Below, one piece after another: positions 54,517-63,034 of a stretch of 64,000 nt of DNA. Position 1 is the stretch's first letter; every line of letters begins with the position of its first letter. The position numbers and the translations under genes were made by a program. The notes below the pieces were generated by a model, which worked only from the letters and a program-made list of their open reading frames with translations, was not told the origin of the DNA and searched no databases. Origin of the DNA: Rhodococcus sp. 06-235-1A (GTDB taxonomy: Bacteria > Actinomycetota > Actinomycetes > Mycobacteriales > Mycobacteriaceae); NCBI RefSeq assembly GCF_002258785.1, contig NZ_NOYI01000011.1, forward strand, positions 176,073-240,072. The letters run 5' to 3'.

Positions 54517-55952
54517 ACAAGCATCTACCACTGAGAGAGGCACGTGCGATGGTCCCCAACTCTTCGCCAGTTCCGCCCGCGAAGATCGGGATCCGCGAGG
54601 CACTGCGTACCCGGATAGCCTGCGCTGCTTTGTGGATCGTTTTCGTCGCTGTGCTGGTCTTCGGTGTGGGGAGAATCGACTTCGTCCGTGACAACGCCGC
54701 ACTGGCAGTCTTTCTCGTGGGAAGTGTTGTCCCACTGATGGTGTGGCGGTTTGCTGGTATTGGCATTTCAGACCTGAAGTATCGCCGCGAACGTGGGCAA
54801 GGGATTGGGTCCCAGGCCGGTGCTTCATGGACCGATCGCGAGGAACAGACAGAACACGATCGCTTCGATCCTGTGGCACAATCACAGGCCGCCTCCCCCC
54901 GCCGCGACGATCGGAATGACATGTCTCGCAACCCGTTCGACTTCCACGATGAACGCCGGCCGGAGCGAACACCGGCACCGCAACCGTTCGGTCCCGACCG
55001 GGTGCTACGGCAAGCGAGTCCGGACGATTTCAGTGCGCCTCGTGCAACGGTCAACCCGGACAGCCTGACCGTCACCCGTCACGTTCCACTCGGCGGTGAA
55101 ACCGACTCTGTGCAAAGCGAAATGACCGATATCGGTGTGCCCCCTGCGTCTCGCGTAAACGATCGTGGCGAGCCCAGTACGAGCACCCGAGGCGGAGCCC
55201 TTGACCGGTTGTTCGGCCGATCGACAGACCGGATCGATACCGAGGAATCGACAGTAGGTCGAATACTGTCGTTTCCCGGCGGCGGCGGCGGTGGCGCACT
55301 CTTCTTCGACGCCGACAGCGCGACGGACGCCGGCCCGCGTAAAGAAAATCAGGACTGGGCGATCCTCAGCGGGTCTTTGCTGGGTATAGCCGATGGGGTC
55401 GGCGGGCGGTCTGCCGGCGGTCAAGCATCTCGCGCTGCGCTGCGGGCAGTCCGCGATGCGATCGAGGAAGACGGCATGAGTCTGGCGTCGGCGGTTACGC
55501 GTGCGAACACCGACGTCCGCGCGCGCCAGGACGACGACCCCGCGGATCGAGGAAGAGCAACGACTCTGGATATCGTTCACTTGGATGAAACCGGCTATCT
55601 GTACGGTGCCCATGTCGGTGACAGCCGCGTCTACATTCTTCCTGCGCGAGGTCGGCGACTGAGAAGATTGACGGCAGACCATTCGACCGGCAACACGCTC
55701 ACACGCAGTATCGGTGGTGCGCGGTCGGTCACGCCCGATGTGTGGGCCCACGAGGCAGAACCAGGCGACATCGTGCTCGTCGCCACGGACGGTCTGTGGA
55801 AAGGCTCACTGCACGAGAATGACATCGAATCAACGTTGGTGGAGGCGCGACAACGCTCCACGATTCACATCGCAGAACGCCTCGTTGAAATTGCCAAAAC
55901 CGGTGCGACCGACAACATCACAGTGATCGTGGGCCGAATCCAGCGCGCGTGA
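54513..55952 (+). CDS. Membrane PP2C-type Ser/Thr phosphatase
   Basis: 479 residues. Two N-terminal membrane helices (about 31-52 and 57-75), a 170-residue polar linker, and a PP2C domain from about 262. All metal-binding motifs are intact: RKENQD (D281), IADGVGG (D294), GAHVGDSRVYIL, VATDGLW (D426), TDNITVIV (D467). It should reverse phosphorylation by the kinase at 52102, as PstP does for PknA/PknB. PstP has one C-terminal helix; here the catalytic domain follows the helices, so topology is reversed. Confidence 0.9.
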   Translation: MNKHLPLREARAMVPNSSPVPPAKIGIREALRTRIACAALWIVFVAVLVFGVGRIDFVRDNAALAVFLVGSVVPLMVWRFAGIGISDLKYRRERGQGIGSQAGASWTDREEQTEHDRFDPVAQSQAASPRRDDRNDMSRNPFDFHDERRPERTPAPQPFGPDRVLRQASPDDFSAPRATVNPDSLTVTRHVPLGGETDSVQSEMTDIGVPPASRVNDRGEPSTSTRGGALDRLFGRSTDRIDTEESTVGRILSFPGGGGGGALFFDADSATDAGPRKENQDWAILSGSLLGIADGVGGRSAGGQASRAALRAVRDAIEEDGMSLASAVTRANTDVRARQDDDPADRGRATTLDIVHLDETGYLYGAHVGDSRVYILPARGRRLRRLTADHSTGNTLTRSIGGARSVTPDVWAHEAEPGDIVLVATDGLWKGSLHENDIESTLVEARQRSTIHIAERLVEIAKTGATDNITVIVGRIQRA

Positions 55953-56023
55953 ACTACAGAATCCATCGGTTCTGTTCGTGAAGGCCGTAGCACGTCATGC
56001 TTTCCTCGACCGAGGAGGAAAGT

Positions 56024-56872
56024 ATGACTGCTCTGATCATCATCGCAGTACTGGTCGCTACAGCCGCTGTCATTGTGAAAGTGGTTCGGACCCAACGCGC
56101 ACAGGGCACTTTCGCGGGGAACGCTCCTCGCGCCGTCTCCAAGACGGTGCAGGAGCGTCTTCGGGTTCCTCTACCCACCCCCGAAAACGTTAGTGTCCGG
56201 GTTCTGGACAAGATCGTGAGCGGTGCGATCGGCACCGCTCGAACGAAGTTCATGCCGGTAGGCGTGCTCCTCGAACTCGCTCCGGAGATGTATGAACGCG
56301 TCGTGCCGATCTGGGCGCAGTTCTCCCGTGAACTGGGAGAAGATCTCGCCGCCCGTGCTGAAGCAGAATCGTGGAACTACTCCGGCGTTGCGTTCTCCCT
56401 CCGCGCAAACCCGGCTCTCGGCCGACGAGATGTCGAGGTAGTACTTCGCTATCCCGACGGCGACGACTCTCCGACCGACCAAGTCGGCGACGTCCCTCGC
56501 CGGCCGCGCGGCGAGGACGACATCACCGATGTCGCGCTGGGTGACGCCTCCGAGCTGTGGTTCGCCGACCTGCCCGACGGTCGACGCGTCGCCCTTCGCA
56601 AGGGTCGACGCTACGTGGTCGGCGCATCCTCCACATCCGACATTGTCGTTTCCTCGCGGACCGTCTCACGGGCACACGCTGCCCTGCGCTGGCATCCCGC
56701 CGCTCAGGTGGTCGAAGTCGAAGATCTCAACAGCACCAATGGCACCTGGCTCGACAACAGCCGGGTGGCCCCCCGCGAACCGAGGGCGGCGACGTCCGAG
56801 TGCGTGATCCGACTGGGAAAGCACGACCGGATACGTCTGGTGAAACGAAGTGCCTCGGGGGCGTCGAGATGA
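56024..56872 (+). CDS. FhaA-like FHA-domain protein with an N-terminal membrane anchor
   Basis: 282 residues from ATG 56024 after a strong GAGGAGGAAAG site. One membrane helix (residues 2-22) precedes a FhaA N-terminal-like domain (about 45-150, RVLDKIVSGAIGTARTKFMP ... VPIWAQFSRELGEDL). The C-terminal FHA domain has GRRYVVGASSTSDIVV, S215-R216-x-H218 and N239-G240-T241, so phosphothreonine binding is expected. Mycobacterial FhaA has no N-terminal helix. It probably links the kinase to the SEDS-PBP protein next door, whose start it overlaps by four bases. Confidence 0.85.
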   Translation: MTALIIIAVLVATAAVIVKVVRTQRAQGTFAGNAPRAVSKTVQERLRVPLPTPENVSVRVLDKIVSGAIGTARTKFMPVGVLLELAPEMYERVVPIWAQFSRELGEDLAARAEAESWNYSGVAFSLRANPALGRRDVEVVLRYPDGDDSPTDQVGDVPRRPRGEDDITDVALGDASELWFADLPDGRRVALRKGRRYVVGASSTSDIVVSSRTVSRAHAALRWHPAAQVVEVEDLNSTNGTWLDNSRVAPREPRAATSECVIRLGKHDRIRLVKRSASGASR

Positions 56873-59625
56873 TCGCCGACATGCTCGCGACGCTGTCCGT
56901 ACTGGCGCTCACAGTTCTCGCCCTCCTGCGGGTACACGCGGAAGCGGTGGCGACTCGACCAGCAGGTGGCGGCGCACCCGGTTTCAGCGGCGGGCAGAGT
57001 TCCAGCGACCTCGCGGCTCTTGGGGGACCTCCCGCGCTGCTGGTGCTGACTGCAGCAGCCCAGCTGGGTTGGTCCGTGCAGCATTCGTTGCTCTACGTCG
57101 CGGCGGCAGCGGCGGTTCCGATCGTGTTGTGTGCGTTCGTTCGGCGCGTTGTGGGCGCATCCGCCTCCCTCGTGATCCCAGTCGCCGCCTGGACCCTCAC
57201 GTGCCTCGGTGCCGTGACGGCGGAGAGGCTCTATCCGGATAGCGGCGTCGACCAGGCGCGGTGGGCCATGGTCGGGGTGGCCGCGTTCCTCGTCGCTGCG
57301 TGGATCGGCAGTACGTGGAACACCACCGCTCGCTCGATCACGGGGACAGGCGTAGCGGTCGCAGGTTGTGTCGCACTGACGCTTCCCCTCATGCCCGGGA
57401 TCGGCGTACTAGTCAACGGTGCCCCCGGTTGGATATCCGTCGGGCCCTTCGTCGGACAGACAGGCGATCTGGCCAGAATCCTGATCATCATCGGATTGGG
57501 ATCGATGCTGTATGCCGCGGGACCAGCGCTGCGAGCCGGAAGGGTTACGCCCGCGTTGCTAGCCTGCTGGCCGGTCGCCTTCGCCGCGGCCCTCGGTGGC
57601 TACGTATCCGACCTCGGTCCGGTACTTGTGCTCACCGGTGCAGTAGCAGTCATGCTGATCGTGTGCGGCCCGCCACCGCGCGTCTGGATCGGCTTCACGG
57701 CCGTCGGTACAGTCCTCGTCGTCGCAACCTTTTTCGGTGTGGGAAAGCTCCGCGCCCGCATCGACCAGATGTTGAACCCCATCACGTCCGACGGACAGCT
57801 TCAGAACACAGGCGCGGCACTTCGGTCGTTCGCGACCGGAGGCTGGCTCGGCACCGGCTTCAACAACGGATCCCCGCTCGACGTCGCCAACGTAGAGAAC
57901 GACTTCGTCCTCGCCGGCATCGGAGAGGAACGGGGAGCGATAGTGGTCATAGCAATCTGTTGCCTATTCGGTGCCTTGGTCACCGCCTGCTGGCTGTCGG
58001 CAATCCGTGCCACCAGCGCAGGGCCACGCCTGATCTCGACCGGCCTGGCAGCCATGGTGTCCGTGCAAGCCCTGTACGTCACGCTCGCCACCATCAACAA
58101 GGTGCCTGTCACGGGGATGGTCGTCCCGTTCCTCTCCAACGGAGGAAGCTCGCTGACCTGTATGTGGATCGCCGTCGGGCTTATCGTCGGCATCGGATCC
58201 CACCGCTGGCGGCCGGTTCCAAGCGTCCCCGAACTCCGCGTTGTCGCACGCGTCGACCGAACGAAGTGGGCGATCCTCGGACTGTGGTTGATCGTCATCA
58301 CTTTGGTTGCCTGGCAAACCGTCGCACCCGAAGTTCCCGCACGAACCGCAGCCCAGGACGCCGCGTCACGAAACCCCGGCCCGGTTGTCTTCCGCGACGG
58401 GACGCCGTTCCTCGTCCCATCGACGATGCGTGACGCGACCACCGATGCCGACGTGCAAACCCGCACCCTGGAGTCGTCGATACCGCAGCTCAACGGAGAC
58501 ATCGACGCCGCCTACTTCGTCGCCACGAACATGAGCGCCGGCACTTGCTTACGACCGTGGCTGGAACACCTTGTTGTCAAGAAGGTATGCGAATCACCGA
58601 CAATGGTCACCTCCCTCGATTCAGCGGTCCAGACCGCTGCCCGCGACGGTCTCGAAACCCGCGGATACGAAGGGGACGTCGTAGCCTTGGACCTAAAGGA
58701 CGGCAGTATCCTCGGCCTCTACTCACGCCGCTCGGACCAACATTCCTACGACGCCGGCTACCCGGCGGTGTATTCGCAAAGCGCACCGGGATCGACGTTC
58801 AAAACCATCGTCGCAGCCAGCGCCCTGAGCGCAGGACAGAACACCACAACGCCGGTTCGCGACGAATACACACCCCCGGGCGGGGTCGGCATCGTCCACA
58901 ACGCCGGCAACGTCGAAGGCGGCGGCGATTTGACCCAGGCACTTGCGGAGTCCAGCAACACCGCATTCGCCGAGATCGCCATCCGAACCGGTCTGCAGTC
59001 GATCACCCAGATGACCGCGGTGCTCTCCGCCGATTCCGCCGATTCCGCCGACTTCCCGACTCACCCCGGCATCGTCGTGGGAGGCGTCGGCGATGACCCA
59101 GATGTGCTTGCGCGCACGGGATTCGGTCAGCAGGACGTCCGCGCATCACCGTACGAAATGGCCGTGGCGGTGGGCCGACTCGCGACGAACGGAGCTCTAC
59201 CCCGAGCGCGGGTGCAGCTAGGGCAATGCACAGACGACCAGCTGGATGTCGACTCCGTTACGTCGCCACCGGCGACCGCACTCGTTCTCGACGACCCGGT
59301 TACCGCACCCGTGCTCGACGGTATGCGGGCGGTGGTGCAGGACGGACACGCAGGCGAGCTCGGGGATCTCTACATGCCGGTCGCCGCGAAGACCGGCACC
59401 GCGGATGACGACCGCGGTTCCTACGACGGTTGGGTAGTCGCACTCGCGCCGGCAGAGAACCCCGGAATAGTCATCGCCGTCCGAATCTTGGGCGGTGAAC
59501 AGTCGCCTCGATCCGGTGCAGCGGATGCCGCTCCCGTCGCAGCCGAGGTAGCGGTGGCGGCAATCGACGCAGTACGAGAAGATATCGACCCGTGTCGCAA
59601 ACCACAAAGAACGCAGGGGAAATAG
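56869..59625 (+). CDS. RodA/FtsW (SEDS) polymerase fused to a class B penicillin-binding protein
   Basis: 918 residues combining both steps of peptidoglycan synthesis. Residues 1-470: multi-helix SEDS glycosyltransferase with the catalytic Asp D345 in VENDFVLAGIGEERG and PFLSNGGSSLTCMW (G425-S428). Residues 490-918: PBP transpeptidase with SxxK S642-TFK (SAPGSTFK), SxN S695-S-N697 and KTG at 841-843 (AAKTGTAD). The residue order matches RodA followed by PbpA. In the housekeeping cluster these are two adjacent genes; here they form one chain. All catalytic motifs are present, so it should be an active, beta-lactam-sensitive cell-wall synthase. Confidence 0.9.
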   Translation: MIADMLATLSVLALTVLALLRVHAEAVATRPAGGGAPGFSGGQSSSDLAALGGPPALLVLTAAAQLGWSVQHSLLYVAAAAAVPIVLCAFVRRVVGASASLVIPVAAWTLTCLGAVTAERLYPDSGVDQARWAMVGVAAFLVAAWIGSTWNTTARSITGTGVAVAGCVALTLPLMPGIGVLVNGAPGWISVGPFVGQTGDLARILIIIGLGSMLYAAGPALRAGRVTPALLACWPVAFAAALGGYVSDLGPVLVLTGAVAVMLIVCGPPPRVWIGFTAVGTVLVVATFFGVGKLRARIDQMLNPITSDGQLQNTGAALRSFATGGWLGTGFNNGSPLDVANVENDFVLAGIGEERGAIVVIAICCLFGALVTACWLSAIRATSAGPRLISTGLAAMVSVQALYVTLATINKVPVTGMVVPFLSNGGSSLTCMWIAVGLIVGIGSHRWRPVPSVPELRVVARVDRTKWAILGLWLIVITLVAWQTVAPEVPARTAAQDAASRNPGPVVFRDGTPFLVPSTMRDATTDADVQTRTLESSIPQLNGDIDAAYFVATNMSAGTCLRPWLEHLVVKKVCESPTMVTSLDSAVQTAARDGLETRGYEGDVVALDLKDGSILGLYSRRSDQHSYDAGYPAVYSQSAPGSTFKTIVAASALSAGQNTTTPVRDEYTPPGGVGIVHNAGNVEGGGDLTQALAESSNTAFAEIAIRTGLQSITQMTAVLSADSADSADFPTHPGIVVGGVGDDPDVLARTGFGQQDVRASPYEMAVAVGRLATNGALPRARVQLGQCTDDQLDVDSVTSPPATALVLDDPVTAPVLDGMRAVVQDGHAGELGDLYMPVAAKTGTADDDRGSYDGWVVALAPAENPGIVIAVRILGGEQSPRSGAADAAPVAAEVAVAAIDAVREDIDPCRKPQRTQGK

Positions 59626-59628
59626 TTC

Positions 59629-60501
59629 ATGACGACAACGAATTACACCACGGTCGAAGTGTGGGCCTCGGACATCGTCAAGTACCGAGATGACGGTGCG
59701 AACAACCGTCGCGTCCCCGTCGTAAGGTTCAGCCCGCCGAAACAGGTCGGACCTGCGTTCCAGCTGCAGGAAGGGGACCGCCTCGAAATCGGTAGGCCCA
59801 CCAAGAACATCACCGACGGATACACGCGACTCGATGTGCCGGATGCGCATAAGGCGTTCTCTCGGAACAGTTTTTTGATCACGGAGAGGGCGGACGCGAC
59901 GCAGGTTAGGACCAAGCAGCGCGGGGGCTGCCATATCCAGTGGTGGGGTCACGCAACCGCTAGAGCGCTGAGAATGAACGAAAATTTCTTCGTGACAACG
60001 GATCCCACGTCGTTCCGAGTCGATTGCTCGGGACCGTTGGAACGCGGTCAAACGACATCCCACGAGCAGGCAGTCTGGGTTCTCGTACATCCGGGCAGGG
60101 TGCATCGGTTGCCACCGACCTCCCCGAACTATGTTCCGGGCGAATTAGAAACCGGTCTCACAGCCGGAGAAGACACCACTGACGAGTACTTCTTCCCAAA
60201 GGTCGTGCCGGGGACCAAGGCTCACAAGGAGTATCTCGCCGCACTAGAGCTTATCGAATGGCACTTCAGCGATCTTCTGGAGTGGCCGCCGCGTTTCGAG
60301 CCTTCGGCGAGCAGGCCCGGGCTCGCTGGCGAGCGTCAGAAGGTGTTGCTTTTCCGTCACGCCCTGACCCAAGTCGGGCACCACGTCGATGCCGACGCCA
60401 TTCACGCTCTCCCGGATTCGTTTCTACAGTGGATCGTCGCGCACAACATGCTGTCGTTCCACGATCATCGGCAAGACTCGCGCCTGGGATCGCTCGACTA
60501 A
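59629..60501 (+). CDS. FHA-like protein with a C-terminal helical domain
   Basis: 290 residues, three bases after the SEDS-PBP stop, RBS AGGGGAAA. Not assigned with certainty. Residues 40-110 resemble a divergent FHA domain: LQEGDRLEIGRPTKN and later VPDAHKAFSRNSFLIT, where SRNSF replaces the usual SRxH. The C-terminal part (about 200-280) is helical: EYLAALELIEWHFSDLLEWP and RHALTQVGHHVDADAIHALP, perhaps a winged-helix or adaptor. As the last operon gene it could read the phosphorylated state and act on an unknown target. Confidence 0.55.
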   Translation: MTTTNYTTVEVWASDIVKYRDDGANNRRVPVVRFSPPKQVGPAFQLQEGDRLEIGRPTKNITDGYTRLDVPDAHKAFSRNSFLITERADATQVRTKQRGGCHIQWWGHATARALRMNENFFVTTDPTSFRVDCSGPLERGQTTSHEQAVWVLVHPGRVHRLPPTSPNYVPGELETGLTAGEDTTDEYFFPKVVPGTKAHKEYLAALELIEWHFSDLLEWPPRFEPSASRPGLAGERQKVLLFRHALTQVGHHVDADAIHALPDSFLQWIVAHNMLSFHDHRQDSRLGSLD

Positions 60502-60531
60502 GTCACTGTCCGGGCGTATCGCCGTGTTCCG

Positions 60532-61161
60532 TCAAGATTGCGGGCGAAACACACTGACTCGGCACGGCTGTACGACCGCAGTGATCAGGGCGTCCGCCAA
60601 GGTGGGATCGCTCGCAGGAAGCGATCCCACTGCAAGCACCAGCCTGTTATTTTGAGTGACGTCTCGCGCCGCCCACGTTTCCGGGAACGCTGCCATGTCG
60701 TCCTGACCGTCGGCCGACTCGGCTGCACGATTGGTCGTCCGCGCTCCGCCGTCGAACGCCGGCCGAACCACACACCCAGACGCGAGCATTACAGCCAAGC
60801 ACACCTTCGCAACTACCTCGGCGCGTCCGGACCGGGCTACGAGCTGCTGGGACGCCGCCTCTATCAGATCAAGAAACTCCTGATCTCCGTCGCCGAGTGA
60901 GGTCAAATATTCGTGCCACGGCTGCGCGTACGGACGTTCGGTCAACGCGACTCGTCGAGCGCGTGCGAGTTGCTGTTCGAGGACGAGATCAGCGGTATCG
61001 CGGCGCAGTTCGATCGGACCTCGAACATCAACAGCGTGAACCCGAATAGTGTTGTTGCTGTGGGCCGCTAGCAGATCCCGTGAGACGTGGGAATGGATAC
61101 GAAAGTTTTCGGTTCCAGTGTGGATCACAGTGCAATCGTCCCCGGCCGAGTCGGTGCTCAA
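60532..61161 (-). CDS. Hypothetical protein of about 209 residues
   Basis: Not recognised. Starts at a TTG (MSTDSAGDDC); an in-frame stop lies a few codons upstream. Reads like real protein: FRIHSHVSRDLLAAHSNNTI, RVHAVDVRGPIELRR, RARRVALTERPYAQPWHEYL, and LVLAVGSLPASDPTLADALI. No membrane helix. It is convergent with the operon end, 30 bases away, and contains a strong hairpin near its 3' end. Confidence 0.5.
   Translation of the reverse strand: MSTDSAGDDCTVIHTGTENFRIHSHVSRDLLAAHSNNTIRVHAVDVRGPIELRRDTADLVLEQQLARARRVALTERPYAQPWHEYLTSLGDGDQEFLDLIEAASQQLVARSGRAEVVAKVCLAVMLASGCVVRPAFDGGARTTNRAAESADGQDDMAAFPETWAARDVTQNNRLVLAVGSLPASDPTLADALITAVVQPCRVSVFRPQS
60602..60630. repeat. Perfect 11-base inverted repeat with 7-base loop
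   Basis: GTGGGATCGCT, loop CGCAGGA, AGCGATCCCAC. It lies inside the 3' part of the minus-strand gene and about 100 bases after the seven-gene operon ends. Without a T tract it is not a classical terminator, but it could stop or stabilise the convergent transcripts. Confidence 0.8.
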
Positions 61162-61441
61162 CAGGATCGATGAGTTCTGCTCAGTAATTCACGAAGGGTC
61201 ACTGTTGTTGTCACGTGCGCAACGTCGAGGGTCGTTCAATTAACTACGCTGGGTGGGCAATCCTCTTGCAGGGCTATGGGGCGGGGCTGCGGAACTGTGT
61301 CGAGCGACGGCTTCCCCGCCTGGCGGCAAACCAGCTCCAAACCGGGTTGTCGAGTGATGCAGTTCGATCAGGTACTTGGCAAGCCCGGCGAGCTCGTCGC
61401 GGAGAAGCAGAGACCGAGACCAAGGGGCGGACACCTGCTAG

Positions 61442-61732
61442 CTAGATGCCTGCGATCACGTCGTCGCGAAGCGCGTCGGACGACTTAGTGAGGCTCTGTG
61501 CTGCGGCAGCAAGTGCTCCTGAGATCAGTCTGAGCTGGTTCCCTTCAGTAGGTTGCCCAGCCTCGGTAGCTGCAGCGTAGGTGTCGAGAACGAGAGCTAG
61601 GCGAGCCAGTTCCTCCTGCGTTTGCGCAAGGTCTCGCTTGGTGCCGTCCAGTGTGGACTGCAGAGATTGAATGCGGAGGCCGGCGTCGTGGATCGTAGAA
61701 CTGGCCTGGTCCAGCGACCTGGTGAGCGTCAT
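61442..61732 (-). CDS. Small coiled-coil protein of about 96 residues
   Basis: From ATG 61732. Sequence MTLTRSLDQASSTIHDAG followed by heptad-rich SLQSTLDGTKRDLAQTQEEL and ARLALVLDTYAAATEAG. It is almost entirely helical, without Cys or membrane segments. A longer in-frame extension to 61999 is poor sequence and rejected. It lies 80 bases downstream of the SEC-C/HNH-like gene on the same strand, so they may form an operon. Function unknown. Confidence 0.55.
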   Translation of the reverse strand: MTLTRSLDQASSTIHDAGLRIQSLQSTLDGTKRDLAQTQEELARLALVLDTYAAATEAGQPTEGNQLRLISGALAAAAQSLTKSSDALRDDVIAGI

Positions 61733-61812
61733 GCCTGCGAGAATACATCGCGGATACGAGGTCGAAATGGGACCTACCAACGCTGTTGGCGGCGGAGCGG
61801 CCGCGCCGTGGG

Positions 61813-62709
61813 CTAGCCAAGGTTCGAGTAACTGATGGGTTCGTGGCCGTCCTCTGGCCAGGCAAGCGCAATGTACTTCTGGACGTCTGTCGAGGGTCTG
61901 TCGAAGCGATACGAAGCAGGTTGTACCGTCGCGCTGTTCTCGGGCACCCCAAGGCCGAGGTTCAGGTTGAGTGCCCCGAATTGAACTGTCGCACCCCATA
62001 CCTCGTCGTCAATTGTGTGGTTGATGACGCCGATGGATTCTGGCGTGCCCATGGAATCGACTCGGTGCCTTCGAGCATAGAGTCCCCATCGGTTAGGAAA
62101 GACTGCTCCGCGCCACAAAATATCATGGAGCGCAACTCCTGGTTGTGTTCTGACTGATTTCAGGGGTGTCCCGCCTGCGCCGAATGAGTGTGAGGCCACG
62201 CCCCCCAGAACAAGTTTGAGGAGCCAGAGTTGTAGTCGTGGTCCACTGAGAAGGAGGAAATGATCGTCGGCCGGCCCCAGGAAAGGGGCTGTCTTGCTCG
62301 CCAATGACAGCTGCATGTCTCGTACTGCCTGAAAGAACTGTCCTGCAATGGAATCCAAAGGTGACAGTGCATTGTTGTGGCGCTCGCAGAGGATCTTCGA
62401 GGCTAGTGCTTTTGTGCCTACCGATTTCGATGCTCCATGCAGCCACGGTGCCCCGCTGAGCATGGGTGCTTTTCCGTCGATGTGCAGCTGTCGGTGAATG
62501 TTGGCACTGATCCAATGCTCTCGGCTGATCTTGTCGGAACAGTCTGCTCCCGCCTGGCCGAAGCACTCGGGGTGTGCGTAGCCAGTGCGAGCATCGTTCA
62601 GGAGGGGTGGCGGTTCCGAGGCGATCCAGCGACCGGCTGCAGTTGCATGGCAGGACCGTGTCCGCCGGCGGGATCCGCAGAGGCAGTCGTCGTCGAGATC
62701 GGGTCCCAC
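61813..62709 (-). CDS. SEC-C/HNH-like zinc protein of unknown function
   Basis: About 298 residues if started at GTG 62709 (VGPDLDDDCLCGSRRRTRSC), which follows an AGCGGAG site. The first segment is a SEC-C-like zinc motif (CLCGS, then CH). The next, YAHPECFGQAGADCSDKISR followed by EHWIS, and later KILCERHNNALSPLD, has the Cys/His spacing of an HNH-like or degenerate nuclease zinc site. Related hypothetical proteins occur on actinobacterial plasmids and islands as far as I recall. Upstream in-frame starts to 63096 would read through a hairpin and the divergent gene and look non-coding. Confidence 0.55.
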   Translation of the reverse strand: MGPDLDDDCLCGSRRRTRSCHATAAGRWIASEPPPLLNDARTGYAHPECFGQAGADCSDKISREHWISANIHRQLHIDGKAPMLSGAPWLHGASKSVGTKALASKILCERHNNALSPLDSIAGQFFQAVRDMQLSLASKTAPFLGPADDHFLLLSGPRLQLWLLKLVLGGVASHSFGAGGTPLKSVRTQPGVALHDILWRGAVFPNRWGLYARRHRVDSMGTPESIGVINHTIDDEVWGATVQFGALNLNLGLGVPENSATVQPASYRFDRPSTDVQKYIALAWPEDGHEPISYSNLG

Positions 62710-63034
62710 TCTTTTGGTACTCCGCTTGTATCCGGAGGAAGTGAAGACGGAGTCGTCGAGAAGAGGAAGGGGCCGCGGCACGTGAGCGATCCTATTCCGG
62801 CATTGGCTTCGGACAGGGCGCACCCTGTCCCCGGCACCGAGTGCGCCGGGGACAATTGAGGCTGCTGCCGGGTTGCGTCCTGTCAATAGTTGTGATCCCA
62901 AACGCTCTGTTTGCCAACATATTTCGAAGATTCTTGCGTCTGTCAATGCAGGCGTTTCGATGGTAGATTCAGAGGCGTTCTGTTGATCGGCGGACTGACC
63001 ATCCGTCACCCAAATTGAGAGGCTGAAATCTGCC
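62710..63034. other. Divergent intergenic region with a GC hairpin
   Basis: 325 bases between the divergent genes at 62709 and 63035. Contains a perfect 9-base stem, GTCCCCGGC at 62827-62835 pairing with GCCGGGGAC at 62845-62853 across a 9-base loop. The ribosome site GAGAGG of the right-hand gene is at 63017-63022. The hairpin could be an operator or a leader structure of the left-hand transcript. Confidence 0.55.
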
